The notes: a model not told the origin generated them from the letters alone. A stretch of DNA of 64,000 bases from Sphingobacteriaceae bacterium (GCA_014380615.1 JACMJM010000002.1:1-64000), one strand, 5' to 3'; counted from the stretch's first letter, positions 1 to 8,420 are shown. Made by a program: numbers and translations.

Positions 1-1539
1 GAGCGGATGTTTTTATGGATTACCTCTACGGATAAAGGCAGGCTGGTATTAGAATCTCCCGTGTTTTATGGTGTCTCACCAGCAGATTCCGCAGGTAACA
101 GAACTTTCATTCCCCACACTGCCGGTTCTGCGCTGCGAATGACGAGTAGTATAAGAAAGCACGGGCCAAACCGATTGCCCGTAATGAAAGACAAACAAGG
201 CAGGCTTTTCGAGGTAGAAAATATAGGTTCTGCAAAAAATGAAACATCAATGGTTAAAGATGCTACCGGTAAAACAGTACAAGTAGCTGATTTGAAAATT
301 GCTTCGGGTACTATTCAGTTTATCGATAAGACTGGAAAAATCATTAATCGTCCTAAAGCCATTATTAAACATAGTAAAAACCGTGATAATATTGTACATC
401 AATTCAGCGTAGGCAATAAAAGAATCTTCCTTGATGTGTCAGGAAACATTATAGAATCAGAAAGCGGGCAGGCAACTGGCGATGCATTGATGACTCAAAA
501 CGGATCGCTGGTATATTATTTAACAATGGCAAACGATGTTTATGCATGGTACCTTACCGGCGGCCTAACTAATGGAAATATTGATACAGCACAATTTCCT
601 ACAACAGCAGCACAGAGGAATAGCATTTGTGCGTACGCCCGCAAAAACGGAGTGGTTTTGCCAGATTCAAACGCACTGGCGATGGAAATAAAATCATCAT
701 GGGTAGAGGCGGCAACTCTCCCTAAAGAGAGCCTCAAAAATTACGTTACTGTACAGGCTGTTATTCCAACCTATACAAAATCAGATAGCATTTGGGTGCC
801 TAATGGCGAAAAAACTGCTACCATGGCCCTGGTGGGTATGCATGTGGTAGGTAGTGTTGCCGGTCACCCGGAAATGATATGGTCTACCTTCGAGCACAAG
901 AACAATGCTCCAAATGCCGCTTATGATTATCTTACAAAAGACAATAAGGTAAAAGTTGTACCTCAGGATGGTGGTAGTGGATGGCTCTTCAGTTCTAATG
1001 CGGCCGATACAGCAGCCAATATTTCACACATCACCAATATTTATAATCAAACTACATTTGCTACTTCCGACACCTTGTTCGCAAAACCCAACCAAACTAT
1101 TAGTGCAAGCAATACACAACGGCTTTTCCCATTTGGTGTTGCTATGGGGCATGTGCCTAACCCCGAAGATAAATCTTCGGCAGCTTCAAACAGCGAGCTG
1201 ATTTCGATAAATAATGCCATTCAACGTTTATTGGTTGGTAATGATGTGCGTAAAAACTACCTGCTTATTGGTGCTACCTGGACCAATGGCGGCGCAGCAC
1301 CTAACTCCTTCTGCTATGATGTGAACCAATCGCCTGGCTCGGCTATTGGCACCAGTGTTCTTGCTAACAGCACTATGGAAACGTATTTTCAGGCAGATTC
1401 TAACACCTGTTTTACCTGTCATTCTGTTGGTCCTGGTGGAGCATCATTAAGCCCTACACAACTAAGCCATGTATTTTCAAATCTGCAACCACTTGCGGTT
1501 AAGCAGTTTAAAAGCATTATGCAAAAAAATAAAAAATAA
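1..1539 (+). CDS. c-type haem protein, 5' end missing
   Basis: The reading frame is open from the left edge: codons GAG CGG precede the first ATG at 7 with no stop, so the true start is probably outside the window. About 512 residues are visible. Near the C-terminus a CFTCH motif (1408-1422) is a classic CxxCH covalent haem-binding site, which implies an exported protein. The segment around GMHVVGSVAGHPEMIWSTFE (about residues 277-296) resembles a conserved block of poorly characterised bacterial proteins that carry a single CxxCH near the C-terminus. The role is unknown; electron transfer or a haem sensor is possible. A strong terminator follows at 1556-1591, so this is the last gene of its transcript. 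The CxxCH is directly visible; the family link is from memory and moderate. Confidence 0.65.
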   Translation, partial: ERMFLWITSTDKGRLVLESPVFYGVSPADSAGNRTFIPHTAGSALRMTSSIRKHGPNRLPVMKDKQGRLFEVENIGSAKNETSMVKDATGKTVQVADLKIASGTIQFIDKTGKIINRPKAIIKHSKNRDNIVHQFSVGNKRIFLDVSGNIIESESGQATGDALMTQNGSLVYYLTMANDVYAWYLTGGLTNGNIDTAQFPTTAAQRNSICAYARKNGVVLPDSNALAMEIKSSWVEAATLPKESLKNYVTVQAVIPTYTKSDSIWVPNGEKTATMALVGMHVVGSVAGHPEMIWSTFEHKNNAPNAAYDYLTKDNKVKVVPQDGGSGWLFSSNAADTAANISHITNIYNQTTFATSDTLFAKPNQTISASNTQRLFPFGVAMGHVPNPEDKSSAASNSELISINNAIQRLLVGNDVRKNYLLIGATWTNGGAAPNSFCYDVNQSPGSAIGTSVLANSTMETYFQADSNTCFTCHSVGPGGASLSPTQLSHVFSNLQPLAVKQFKSIMQKNKK

Positions 1540-1555
1540 AAATATTTAATAGAGT

Positions 1556-1591
1556 GAAAAAACAGGGGCGATGATTTGCCCCTGTTTTTTT
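1556..1591 (+). terminator. Rho-independent terminator after the haem-protein gene
   Basis: AACAGGGGC (1561-1569) pairs with GCCCCTGTT (1578-1586) around an 8-nt loop and is followed by a run of T to 1591. The upstream A run makes it usable in either direction, but it lies 16 nt behind the + strand gene. Confidence 0.88.
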
Positions 1592-1860
1592 CGTTTAGAC
1601 AAAGTTTATAGCATTAATCTGAGGCAGGCATTATCAACTTTTTCTATTGATGCCTGTAAATGAACGATTTGCAATAATGAGATCCGGTCATGTTCGCCAG
1701 ACTGGCATGGCAGAATAAGAATAGCGGGGGCTGACCTAATAGGTTTTTGGAAGGATTACACAACAAGTGTAGAGAATGTTGCTGCTTCTTGCATATCTTT
1801 AAAATGCTTATTGTTAGTCAAATTTTATAACTTCATGTTTAGTAAACAGTTATACTTAAA
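1592..1860. other. Intergenic stretch, nothing recognised
   Basis: The 269 bp between the terminator and the receiver gene contain no open frame longer than about 25 codons and no clear hairpin. A promoter for the downstream gene must lie here, but I see no good TAnnTTTG element; TATCTTTA near 1794 is only a weak candidate. Confidence 0.4.
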
Positions 1861-2232
1861 ATGATCAAAAATAAAATCCTGCTTATTGATGATGATCACT
1901 TCAATAGTTTTGCATTGCTAACCTTTCTTCGTGCTAAGGGATTTGAATGTTTTTCGGCTACAGGAGCGCGTGAGGGTATCGAAATTCTCTTAAAGGAAAA
2001 AGAAATAGGTATTGTGCTAATGGATATGATTATGCCGGATATGGACGGGTACGAGGCAACCACCTTTATTAAAGAAAATGCCACGTTAATGCACATACCG
2101 GTAATTGCGGTTACAGCTCAGGCCATGGAGGGCGATAAAGAAAAATGTTTAATCGCAGGCGCCGAGGAATATGTTTCTAAACCAGTGGATATTGAAGAAT
2201 TAATGAGATTATTAAATGAGTATATAGGTTAA
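1861..2232 (+). CDS. Single-domain response regulator (CheY-like receiver)
   Basis: A 123-residue protein consisting only of a REC domain. The acidic pocket is D10-D12, the phosphoacceptor is D55 in LMDMIMPDMDG, the switch threonine is T85 and the conserved lysine is K107 (SKP). There is no output domain, so signalling must go through a protein partner or a phosphorelay, typically one started by a hybrid histidine kinase. No kinase is adjacent; a hybrid kinase lies far away at 58.4-62.7 kb, and any link would be a guess. The closest sequence type is the receiver at the C-terminus of hybrid kinases (PVIAVTAQAMEGDKEKC), so it may be a stand-alone derivative. The family call is secure; the pathway is unknown. 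Confidence 0.9.
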   Translation: MIKNKILLIDDDHFNSFALLTFLRAKGFECFSATGAREGIEILLKEKEIGIVLMDMIMPDMDGYEATTFIKENATLMHIPVIAVTAQAMEGDKEKCLIAGAEEYVSKPVDIEELMRLLNEYIG

Positions 2233-2319
2233 TCTGATTCGAGAGATTACAAATCCTCATTTATCTGCTTGGGATCAAGGGTAGCTTTCTTTCTGCGTTC
2301 GGAACACCAAACTTGCATA

Positions 2320-2799
2320 TCACTCCACCGGTTCCACCCTCATCCCAACGTCTCTAACCTCTCTTAAAGGGTTATCCCGCATATTTTGTTCGAACTCGAA
2401 AACATAAGTTCCCGGCGACGGAAAACTATATCCCTCCCTGAACAATAACTGATAAGAATACAAATTGCCGGAGCTGCTTCCCAGCCATTCGCCATCAGGA
2501 TAAGCCAGTTGAAACTCTTTTCGCTCGGTTTTCTTTCCGCCAGGACCAGTTTGATGGATCAAAACGAAAATATTGGAATACTTATAATCCGCCGTATGGC
2601 GCAGATTCATATACAGATTGTACCGTTTGTTACTATCATCAATTTTAACGGGGATAGAAACCTTTTTAATGTAGCTCCATCTCCGGCTGCTAATTTCTTT
2701 ATTGAGATCTACTACGGCATTATCCGAGCATCCTGCGGCAATAGTTAGTACACAGAGAAAAGCAATCACCCTCAAAGAGTAAGAAAAAACACTATTCAT
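2320..2799 (-). CDS. gldH: Gliding-motility lipoprotein GldH
   Basis: A 159-residue lipoprotein with a hydrophobic leader and lipobox IAAGC (C24). The body matches the GldH family, with the block NLRHTADYKYSNIFVLI near residues 66-82 followed by short Gly/Ser and aromatic stretches. GldH is required for gliding and type IX secretion function in Flavobacterium johnsoniae; many non-gliding Bacteroidota keep it. The ATG lies inside the last codons of ricT (8-bp overlap), so translation is probably coupled. The order holB-ricT-gldH is common in this phylum and supports the call. The molecular role of GldH is not established, and no other gld genes are visible here. Confidence 0.85.
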   Translation of the reverse strand: MNSVFSYSLRVIAFLCVLTIAAGCSDNAVVDLNKEISSRRWSYIKKVSIPVKIDDSNKRYNLYMNLRHTADYKYSNIFVLIHQTGPGGKKTERKEFQLAYPDGEWLGSSSGNLYSYQLLFREGYSFPSPGTYVFEFEQNMRDNPLREVRDVGMRVEPVE

Positions 2800-4099
2800 T
2801 AGGTTTCGGCTTATTGTTATTAAACCTGCGTTTATTTCGATTCTTGTTTCTGTTCTGCTGGTTTGGCTGACCGGCTGACCCCTCTGGTTTTACAACAGCT
2901 TCGGGCCTTGCGGTATCGGCGGGCTTAGCTGCCGTTGCGCCAGATGTTTCTTGTTGTGGCCTGTTATTACCGCTCCGTTTTTTCTTCTTTTTGTTGTTGT
3001 TTCTTCGTTCATCAAGGCGGGTAATACTATCCTGCCCCACAACATTTTCATAATCTAAAACCTTCGGAACAGGCGCAGCTTGTAATTCTACCGCTTCGTC
3101 TCTCAAATCTTCGGGCTTTATTCCCTCACGGTTTAGTTTCTGAATCTCCTTTACGCGCCTAATTTCAACCGGGATCCAGTTCTCGTCTTTAGGATAGCTG
3201 AACCACATGAGGCGTTTAAAAATATCCGTCTTTTGAAGACGAGCGGTGCCCTTAACCGTCTCGAGCCTTTCTACTTCATCAGGAATATCTTTCAAGGCAT
3301 CCATATAAGTATCCAGCTCGTAATTAAGGCAGCACTTTAGTTTACCGCATTGCCCCGCAAGTTTCAAGGTATTTAGAGAAAGGTTTTGATACCTTGCGGC
3401 AGAGGTAGATACCGTTTTAAAGTCTGTAAGCCAGGTAGAGCAGCATAATTCGCGGCCGCATGAGCCGATTCCGCCTAAACGACTGGCCTCCTGGCGCATG
3501 CCGATCTGACGCATTTCAATCCGGATCCGGAAAGTTTCCGCCATCTTTTTAATGAGTTCGCGAAAATCAACACGGCCCTCGGCGGTATAATAAAAAGTCG
3601 CCTTTGACTTATCGCCCTGATAGTCTACATCGCTTAATTTCATAGAGAGGCCCAGAGTGATTGCGAGAGTACGCGCCTTGTGCATGGTTTCCCATTCCAG
3701 ATCTTTAGCTGCCTTCCACTTATCTACATCGGCAGGCGTTGCACGGCGAATGATTTTCTTGGTGATATCTTCCAGGCGCATATGCTTCTTTTTAATCTGC
3801 ATACGCACCAATTCTCCCGTTAAGGAAATATGGCCGACATCATAACCCCCGGTGGCGGTTTCTGTAACTACGAGTTCGCCGTTTTCGAGGTAATGATTCT
3901 CATGGTTGATATAAAAATCCTTACGCGAACCTTTAAACTTTATCTCAACTATGTTAAAAGCTTTATAATTTGATGGCATGTCCATATTCGACAGCCAGTC
4001 GTAAACATCTAGTTTGCTGCAACCGTTTGTAAGGCAAGAGCCATTACTTTTGCAGCCAGCAGGCGTACATCCGCCCGTTGAACATGAACCACATCCCAT
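2792..4099 (-). CDS. ricT: RicT/YaaT-like PSP1-domain protein
   Basis: A 435-residue PSP1 C-terminal domain protein. Diagnostic segments are GSCGRELCCSTWL and the Cys-rich AGQCGKLKCCLNYE around residues 210-260. In Bacillus, RicT (YaaT) works with RicA and RicF in a complex that carries [4Fe-4S] clusters and affects RNase Y-dependent mRNA processing; Bacteroidota usually lack the partners. An N-terminal cluster has six cysteines in the first 27 residues (C3, C6, C11, C16, C22, C27), suggesting extra metal or Fe-S binding. The last 80 or so residues are low-complexity, Lys/Asn/Arg-rich and probably disordered, perhaps binding RNA. The start ATG (4099) directly abuts the holB stop codon (4100-4102). 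The family is secure; the function here is inferred. Confidence 0.87.
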   Translation of the reverse strand: MGCGSCSTGGCTPAGCKSNGSCLTNGCSKLDVYDWLSNMDMPSNYKAFNIVEIKFKGSRKDFYINHENHYLENGELVVTETATGGYDVGHISLTGELVRMQIKKKHMRLEDITKKIIRRATPADVDKWKAAKDLEWETMHKARTLAITLGLSMKLSDVDYQGDKSKATFYYTAEGRVDFRELIKKMAETFRIRIEMRQIGMRQEASRLGGIGSCGRELCCSTWLTDFKTVSTSAARYQNLSLNTLKLAGQCGKLKCCLNYELDTYMDALKDIPDEVERLETVKGTARLQKTDIFKRLMWFSYPKDENWIPVEIRRVKEIQKLNREGIKPEDLRDEAVELQAAPVPKVLDYENVVGQDSITRLDERRNNNKKKKKRSGNNRPQQETSGATAAKPADTARPEAVVKPEGSAGQPNQQNRNKNRNKRRFNNNKPKPNE

Positions 4100-5251
4100 T
4101 TAGTTATATATATGTTGAGTTCCGCTAGCGAGCGGAAGCGTATTAAACTTTAAAATTTTTATAAACTGCAAAGATACATCTAAAAATAAAATTTTAGGGT
4201 TTGCATTTCTTTCTATATGATAGTGCGCTTTTTCAAGCTCGTTGATTATTGCTTCGGCTTTGGCCAGGGTTAAGGTTTTGCTAAAGTTAACAACAAATTC
4301 CTTTTCATTACCAGGAAGATGCACAAGATGTTGCGCCCCTGATAAAACCATTATCGACTCGCGCAAAAGTTTAATCCCGTATTTGAAAAGATTCTTCTGA
4401 TTTTCTCTTCCGAAACGGGACGCGGTTTCGACAAACTCAATCACTTGCATCCCTTTGTTAGCGAAACTCATTCGCAACCAGTCAGAAAATACTCCGAAGT
4501 TATTGTTCCCTTCTTCCTCACTCAGTGTTAGTGCGGTCTGTAAATTACCCTCACTTAAATAGGCTATTCTTGCCGCATGCTCTTCAATAAACCCTTTTTT
4601 ATTAACCAGATAATCAGTAATATCCTTATCATACAAACGATGAACTTTTACAAGCTGCGTTCGCGAGAGAATTGTATTAAGAATCTGATCCTGATTTTGT
4701 GCTACCAATAAAAATAAGGTTTTATGCGGCGGCTCCTCAATTAATTTAAGCAGGGTATTTCCGGCTTTATCCAAATATTCGGGCAACCACATAATTAAAA
4801 CCTTGTATTCGGCTTCAAATTGCTTCATACTTAGTTTTTTGATAATCTGATGGCACTCGGCGATGTTGATATTGGCTTGCTTATTTTCGGCATCGAGCTG
4901 GCTTCGCCATACATCGAGGCTTAGGTATGGATTCGCTAAAAATGCTTCTCGCCACTCTTCAATAAAATTTAAAGCGGTATCATCCTTATGTTTAGCGAAA
5001 AAAGGATAAGAAAAGTGAAGATCGGGATGTATCAGCTTTTTGTACTTTCTGCAGGATGAACATTCGCCGCAGCTGTCGGAAGGGGTACGGTTTTCGCAAG
5101 AGATAAATTGCGCATACGCAAGTGCCAACGCCAAGCCGCCAGATCCTTCGGGAGATAGAAACAACTGAGCATGGCTCACTCTGTTTTCCAGAACCGACTG
5201 AATTAGATGTTGTTTTACCTGCTGCTGGCCTACAATCTCCGAAAATTGCAT
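4100..5251 (-). CDS. holB: DNA polymerase III clamp-loader subunit delta'
   Basis: A 383-residue AAA+ clamp-loader subunit. The N-terminus MQFSEIVGQQQVKQHL is typical of DnaX/HolB proteins. A four-cysteine zinc module (CENR then SCGECSSC) lies near residues 52-67. The Walker A region reads PEGSGGLALA and lacks the GK[ST] needed for ATP hydrolysis, as expected for delta', which acts as the stator. SRTQLVKVHR matches the arginine-finger region (SRC in many homologues). I start at the ATG at 5251 rather than the TTG nine bases upstream because the family begins at this point. It is the first gene of the holB-ricT-gldH run and is divergent from ruvX. Confidence 0.88.
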   Translation of the reverse strand: MQFSEIVGQQQVKQHLIQSVLENRVSHAQLFLSPEGSGGLALALAYAQFISCENRTPSDSCGECSSCRKYKKLIHPDLHFSYPFFAKHKDDTALNFIEEWREAFLANPYLSLDVWRSQLDAENKQANINIAECHQIIKKLSMKQFEAEYKVLIMWLPEYLDKAGNTLLKLIEEPPHKTLFLLVAQNQDQILNTILSRTQLVKVHRLYDKDITDYLVNKKGFIEEHAARIAYLSEGNLQTALTLSEEEGNNNFGVFSDWLRMSFANKGMQVIEFVETASRFGRENQKNLFKYGIKLLRESIMVLSGAQHLVHLPGNEKEFVVNFSKTLTLAKAEAIINELEKAHYHIERNANPKILFLDVSLQFIKILKFNTLPLASGTQHIYN

Positions 5252-5298
5252 AAGCTGCAAAATAGTAAATAGATTTGAGGAATTAGATAGGAGATGTT

Positions 5299-5356
5299 AG
5301 ATTTGAGATGTGAGATTTTACGCTTAGTAGTATCTCAAATCTATTGTCTCAAATCT
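5299..5356. repeat. Short inverted and direct repeats between holB and ruvX
   Basis: AGATTTGAGAT (5299-5309) is perfectly inverted at ATCTCAAATCT (5332-5342), and TCTCAAATCT occurs again at 5347-5356. Partial copies (GAGATGTGAGATTTT) lie between them. The arms can form a hairpin with a 22-nt loop, or an alternative using the second right arm. There is no T run, so it is not a standard terminator. It lies in the 118-bp divergent intergenic space. Confidence 0.7.
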
Positions 5357-5369
5357 CAGATCTAAAAAA

Positions 5370-5789
5370 ATGCCCCGAATAATGGCTTTTGATTATGGTA
5401 CAAAACGAATTGGAGTTGCTGTAACCGATCCCCTGCAAATTATCGCTACCGGCCTTACAACCATTCACCCCAAAGACGCTGTCGAATTCATAAAAAAATA
5501 TCTGCTCTCTGAAGAGGTTGAATGTTTTGTGGTTGGCGAACCAAAGCAAATGGATGGCAGTCCTTCACAATCTGCCCAGCATGTGAAAGGGTTTATTACA
5601 ATTTTAAAAAAGAACTTTCCCGGAATAAAAGTAGAATCTGTTGACGAACGCTTTACTTCGAAAATGGCTTCGGCCACTATTGCCCAAAGCGGTTTTAAAA
5701 AATCCGACAGGCAAAATAAAGAAAGAATTGATACTATTTCGGCAACCATTATTCTTCAATCATATCTTGAGAGGCTAACTTATTTATAA
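5370..5789 (+). CDS. ruvX: RuvX/YqgF-family Holliday junction resolvase-like nuclease
   Basis: A 139-residue RNase H-fold protein. Motifs are MAFDYGTKRIGVAVTD at the N-terminus (first catalytic Asp), VVGEP in the middle, VDERFTS (second acidic residue), and a C-terminal IDTISATIILQSYL carrying the last Asp. The family is essential in Escherichia coli (YqgF) and is implicated in 16S rRNA 5'-end maturation; it is often named putative pre-16S rRNA nuclease. The length is normal. The gene is divergent from holB, and its start lies 13 bp after an inverted-repeat region. The next gene converges from the right. Confidence 0.9.
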   Translation: MPRIMAFDYGTKRIGVAVTDPLQIIATGLTTIHPKDAVEFIKKYLLSEEVECFVVGEPKQMDGSPSQSAQHVKGFITILKKNFPGIKVESVDERFTSKMASATIAQSGFKKSDRQNKERIDTISATIILQSYLERLTYL

Positions 5790-5808
5790 ATTGAAGGCCA
5801 TCTAAGGG

Positions 5809-6462
5809 CTATTCTTCTCTCTGCAACTCATTCGAGATCGCCTTTAATTCATCCAGCTCTTTAAGATCATTTTTAAATTTTTCAGCATGCTGTTCCTCAA
5901 AAACACCGAGTTTATACGCTATGAATATCAGCGTGACTGAAACAGCTATTGCTATCAGGGTACCAACTATTGCTTCCGCCCATCCGGAGCGTAAAATTTG
6001 CCGGGGCAAAAAGGATAAAGGAAATAACACGGTAGAAGAAAATATAAGCAAATGAATAGTTCGGTCGAAAAATTTATTTGGTTTCTCACAAAGATTAATA
6101 ATTGTTTCAAGCGACTTATGCAGGCTTTCGTGATTGATATCAATCTTCAGCATCTGAAGGTATACCCTGGCCATACCCAATATTAAGATAGCCAAACAGG
6201 TACAATATATAGCAACAGGTACATACTCAATTACTTGCTTATAGTCAAACGGATTTCCAACCAGAATAGCTATACCAATGAACAGCCAGAATCCCATCTG
6301 CGTAAATCCCCAAAAATAGGTCCGCTTAACCTTAGATAACCTGGAGAGAGAGCGTTCACTTATCATACTGGTAATTATTTTGTTGCTTAAATCTTGTGTC
6401 GATTTCAACTTTACATCGTATTGCTGCCAAGCGGCTTTAAGCTCATCTAATTTCATAATCAT
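5809..6462 (-). CDS. Membrane protein coupled to an ECF sigma factor, possible anti-sigma
   Basis: A 217-residue protein with a soluble N-terminal helix region (about 1-45), probable transmembrane segments near 50-68, 80-100, 138-155 and 165-187, and a charged C-terminal tail that looks helical. Its start overlaps the end of the upstream sigma-factor gene by 14-20 bp depending on which of two in-frame ATGs (6462 or 6456) is used. This coupling is typical of membrane anti-sigma factors in Bacteroidota. I do not see a zinc-binding ZAS motif or a FecR domain, so the anti-sigma role rests on gene order only. The second ATG gives a cleaner start (MKLDELKAAWQQYD). Confidence 0.7.
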   Translation of the reverse strand: MIMKLDELKAAWQQYDVKLKSTQDLSNKIITSMISERSLSRLSKVKRTYFWGFTQMGFWLFIGIAILVGNPFDYKQVIEYVPVAIYCTCLAILILGMARVYLQMLKIDINHESLHKSLETIINLCEKPNKFFDRTIHLLIFSSTVLFPLSFLPRQILRSGWAEAIVGTLIAIAVSVTLIFIAYKLGVFEEQHAEKFKNDLKELDELKAISNELQREE

Positions 6463-6949
6463 TGGTTTTTAGGAGTTTTTCAAGTTTCACTTTAATCCTG
6501 TTAAGTTTTACACCTACGTTTGTTTTTGTAATCCCCATAATTTCCGAGATCTCATCATAGCTTTTTTCTTCCAGATAAAGCATAATTACCGCCTTTTCAA
6601 CTTTACTAAGGCGGGCTATCGCTGTGTTTAGCAATTGTACATTCTCTTTTTGAAGCAGGGCATCGCTAAAGTCGGGAATCTCGTAATCGGCATCTAAAAG
6701 AGTTCGACGATCTGGTTTTTTACTCTCCTTTCTAAAGTTAGTTATAGCGGTATTTAGGGCTACTCTGTACATCCATGTCGAAGCGCGGGAATTTTTCCGG
6801 AATGCCGGGAACGACTTCCACAGTTGCAATACAATTTCCTGGAAGAGATCCTTTTTATCTTCCTCTTCATGACAATACAAGTTTGAAACCTTGTAGAGAA
6901 TGCCCCGGTGGTTATTTATCATCTCGATAAATTCATTTTCCATCTGCAT
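6443..6949 (-). CDS. ECF-type RNA polymerase sigma factor
   Basis: A 168-residue sigma-70 protein with only regions 2 and 4. Region 2 carries DLFQEIVLQLWKSFPAF and STWMYRVALNTAI (about 34-75). Region 4 carries KAVIMLYLEEKSYDEIS and a helix-turn-helix over IMGITKTNVGVKLNRIK (about 118-155). Such factors redirect RNA polymerase to stress or envelope regulons; the target cannot be read here. The gene overlaps the membrane protein downstream, its likely regulator. Two ATGs (6949 and 6943) are possible. It is divergent from the O-methyltransferase gene, which has its own promoter. Confidence 0.92.
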   Translation of the reverse strand: MQMENEFIEMINNHRGILYKVSNLYCHEEEDKKDLFQEIVLQLWKSFPAFRKNSRASTWMYRVALNTAITNFRKESKKPDRRTLLDADYEIPDFSDALLQKENVQLLNTAIARLSKVEKAVIMLYLEEKSYDEISEIMGITKTNVGVKLNRIKVKLEKLLKTNDYEIR

Positions 6950-7063
6950 ATATTTTGAAGAGTTAGTCGCAAGAATAATTAGAAACTTACAATCTAGTAT
7001 TTAAAAAGCAAAAATGCCGAAATCCGCAATTAGCCTGATAATCTTTACTTTATAAAAGAATGC

Positions 7064-7092
7064 TTGCTTAAAAACCAAAATTCCTATATTTG
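7064..7092 (+). promoter_or_regulatory. Bacteroidota-type promoter of the O-methyltransferase gene
   Basis: TTG (7064-7066), an 18-nt spacer, then TATATTTG (7085-7092) fit the -33/-7 pattern of Bacteroidota sigma-ABfr promoters. The ATG follows only six nucleotides after the -7 element, so the message would be leaderless or nearly so. Confidence 0.72.
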
Positions 7093-7098
7093 CGACCG

Positions 7099-7734
7099 AT
7101 GGAACTGCTTACCGAGGGACTGCAGACCTATCTCGAGCAGCATTGTGAACCGGAACCGGAACTGCTGAGATACATAAACCGTGAAACGCATCTAAAGGTA
7201 CCTATGCCGAGAATGCTTTCAGGGCATTATCAGGGCCGTGTCTTAAGTTTTCTGAGCAAAATCATTTCTCCCTCACGTATCCTTGAAATTGGAACCTACA
7301 CTGGCTATGCAACGCTTTGTTTAGCCGAGGGATTGAGAGAGGATGGTATTATTCACACCATCGATATTAACGAAGAGCTTGAAGAGCGGGTGAAACCTTT
7401 TTTTGACAGCTCTCGTTACAGCAAGCAGATAAATTACCATATCGGCGATGCGATGAACGTCATCCCGGGATTGGAAGAAATTTTTGATATTGTATTTATA
7501 GACGCAGATAAGAAAAATAATAGCACCTATTATGATATCGTTTTTGAGAAGGTTAGAAAGGGCGGCCTGATCATCGTTGATAATGTACTGTGGAGTGGTA
7601 AAATAACTTCAGGTGCGATTGATAAAGACACGGAAAATATCCGTCGTTTTAATGAGAAAGTAAGTAAAGACCACCGTACCGAGAAGTTGATTCTCCCGGT
7701 GCGTGATGGTGTATTCATAATCCGTAAACTGTAA
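7099..7734 (+). CDS. SAM-dependent O-methyltransferase (COMT type)
   Basis: A 211-residue class I methyltransferase of the bacterial O-methyltransferase family 3. The SAM-binding motif ILEIGTYTGYATLCLAEGL (about 62-80) and the acidic metal-site motif DIVFIDADKKN (about 133-143) are clear, with VDNVLWSGK and a C-terminal VRDGVFIIRK as in catechol-type enzymes. Homologues methylate hydroxyl groups of aromatic substrates with Mg2+; the substrate here is unknown. A TTG nine bases upstream is in frame but falls inside the -7 promoter element, so the ATG at 7099 is chosen. A glucosaminidase gene starts 4 bp after the stop, suggesting co-transcription without an obvious shared function. Confidence 0.87.
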   Translation: MELLTEGLQTYLEQHCEPEPELLRYINRETHLKVPMPRMLSGHYQGRVLSFLSKIISPSRILEIGTYTGYATLCLAEGLREDGIIHTIDINEELEERVKPFFDSSRYSKQINYHIGDAMNVIPGLEEIFDIVFIDADKKNNSTYYDIVFEKVRKGGLIIVDNVLWSGKITSGAIDKDTENIRRFNEKVSKDHRTEKLILPVRDGVFIIRKL

Positions 7735-7738
7735 AACT

Positions 7739-8413
7739 ATGATTAATAAACGTCTAATCATTTGCTTAGCGGTATTATGCTTCAGCATAACCGTATCAGC
7801 ACAGTCGGCAGCAAAAAAATATGTTGAACTATACAAAGAAGCTGCCATACGTACAATGAATGAATATGGAATACCGGCAAGTATTGTTCTTGGAGTAGCC
7901 ATACACGAATCGGCCAGCGGTAACAGTAAAATAGCCCGCCACCTTAATAATCATTTCGGAATGAAAGGCAAAGGCGGGCCCAAGCCAATTAAATCGGCTT
8001 ATAAAGGTTATGAGGCTGTGGATGATTCGTACGCGGACTTCGCGGGCTTACTAAAAAAACGATTTTCCGGTTTGTTTACCCGTTATCCGGTAAACGATTA
8101 TAAAAGCTGGGTTTATGGGATACAAAGAGGCGGATATGCCGCCAGCGGAACATGGGGCAGCCAGGTAATGGCTATTATTAAAACCTACAAGTTGTATGAG
8201 TACGATTTGCCGGGCGGGCAGGCACAACTTGCGGAACAAAAACTATCTCAAAATGAGAACATTAGCGGTAACCAACCTGTGGTTTATTCCGTAAAGAAAG
8301 GCGACACTCTGCAACTTATAGCAAAACGATTTAAAACATCTGTAGAAGCAATTAAACAAAAGAACGGGTTAAAAACATCGATGCTTTCCATAGGACAGCA
8401 GTTGTATTTTTAA
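7739..8413 (+). CDS. Exported N-acetylglucosaminidase with LysM domain
   Basis: A 224-residue protein with a signal peptide (about 1-21), a glucosaminidase domain of the GH73 type (about 25-160) and one C-terminal LysM domain (about 179-224, starting VYSVKKGDTLQLIAKRF). The likely catalytic glutamate is E57 in AIHESASGNS. GH73 enzymes cut between GlcNAc and MurNAc in peptidoglycan, and LysM binds the glycan, so it is a periplasmic or outer-face wall hydrolase. It begins 4 bp after the methyltransferase gene and is followed after 7 bp by a paralogue with the same architecture, so the two are probably co-expressed. Confidence 0.88.
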   Translation: MINKRLIICLAVLCFSITVSAQSAAKKYVELYKEAAIRTMNEYGIPASIVLGVAIHESASGNSKIARHLNNHFGMKGKGGPKPIKSAYKGYEAVDDSYADFAGLLKKRFSGLFTRYPVNDYKSWVYGIQRGGYAASGTWGSQVMAIIKTYKLYEYDLPGGQAQLAEQKLSQNENISGNQPVVYSVKKGDTLQLIAKRFKTSVEAIKQKNGLKTSMLSIGQQLYF

Positions 8414-8420
8414 AGATTAG

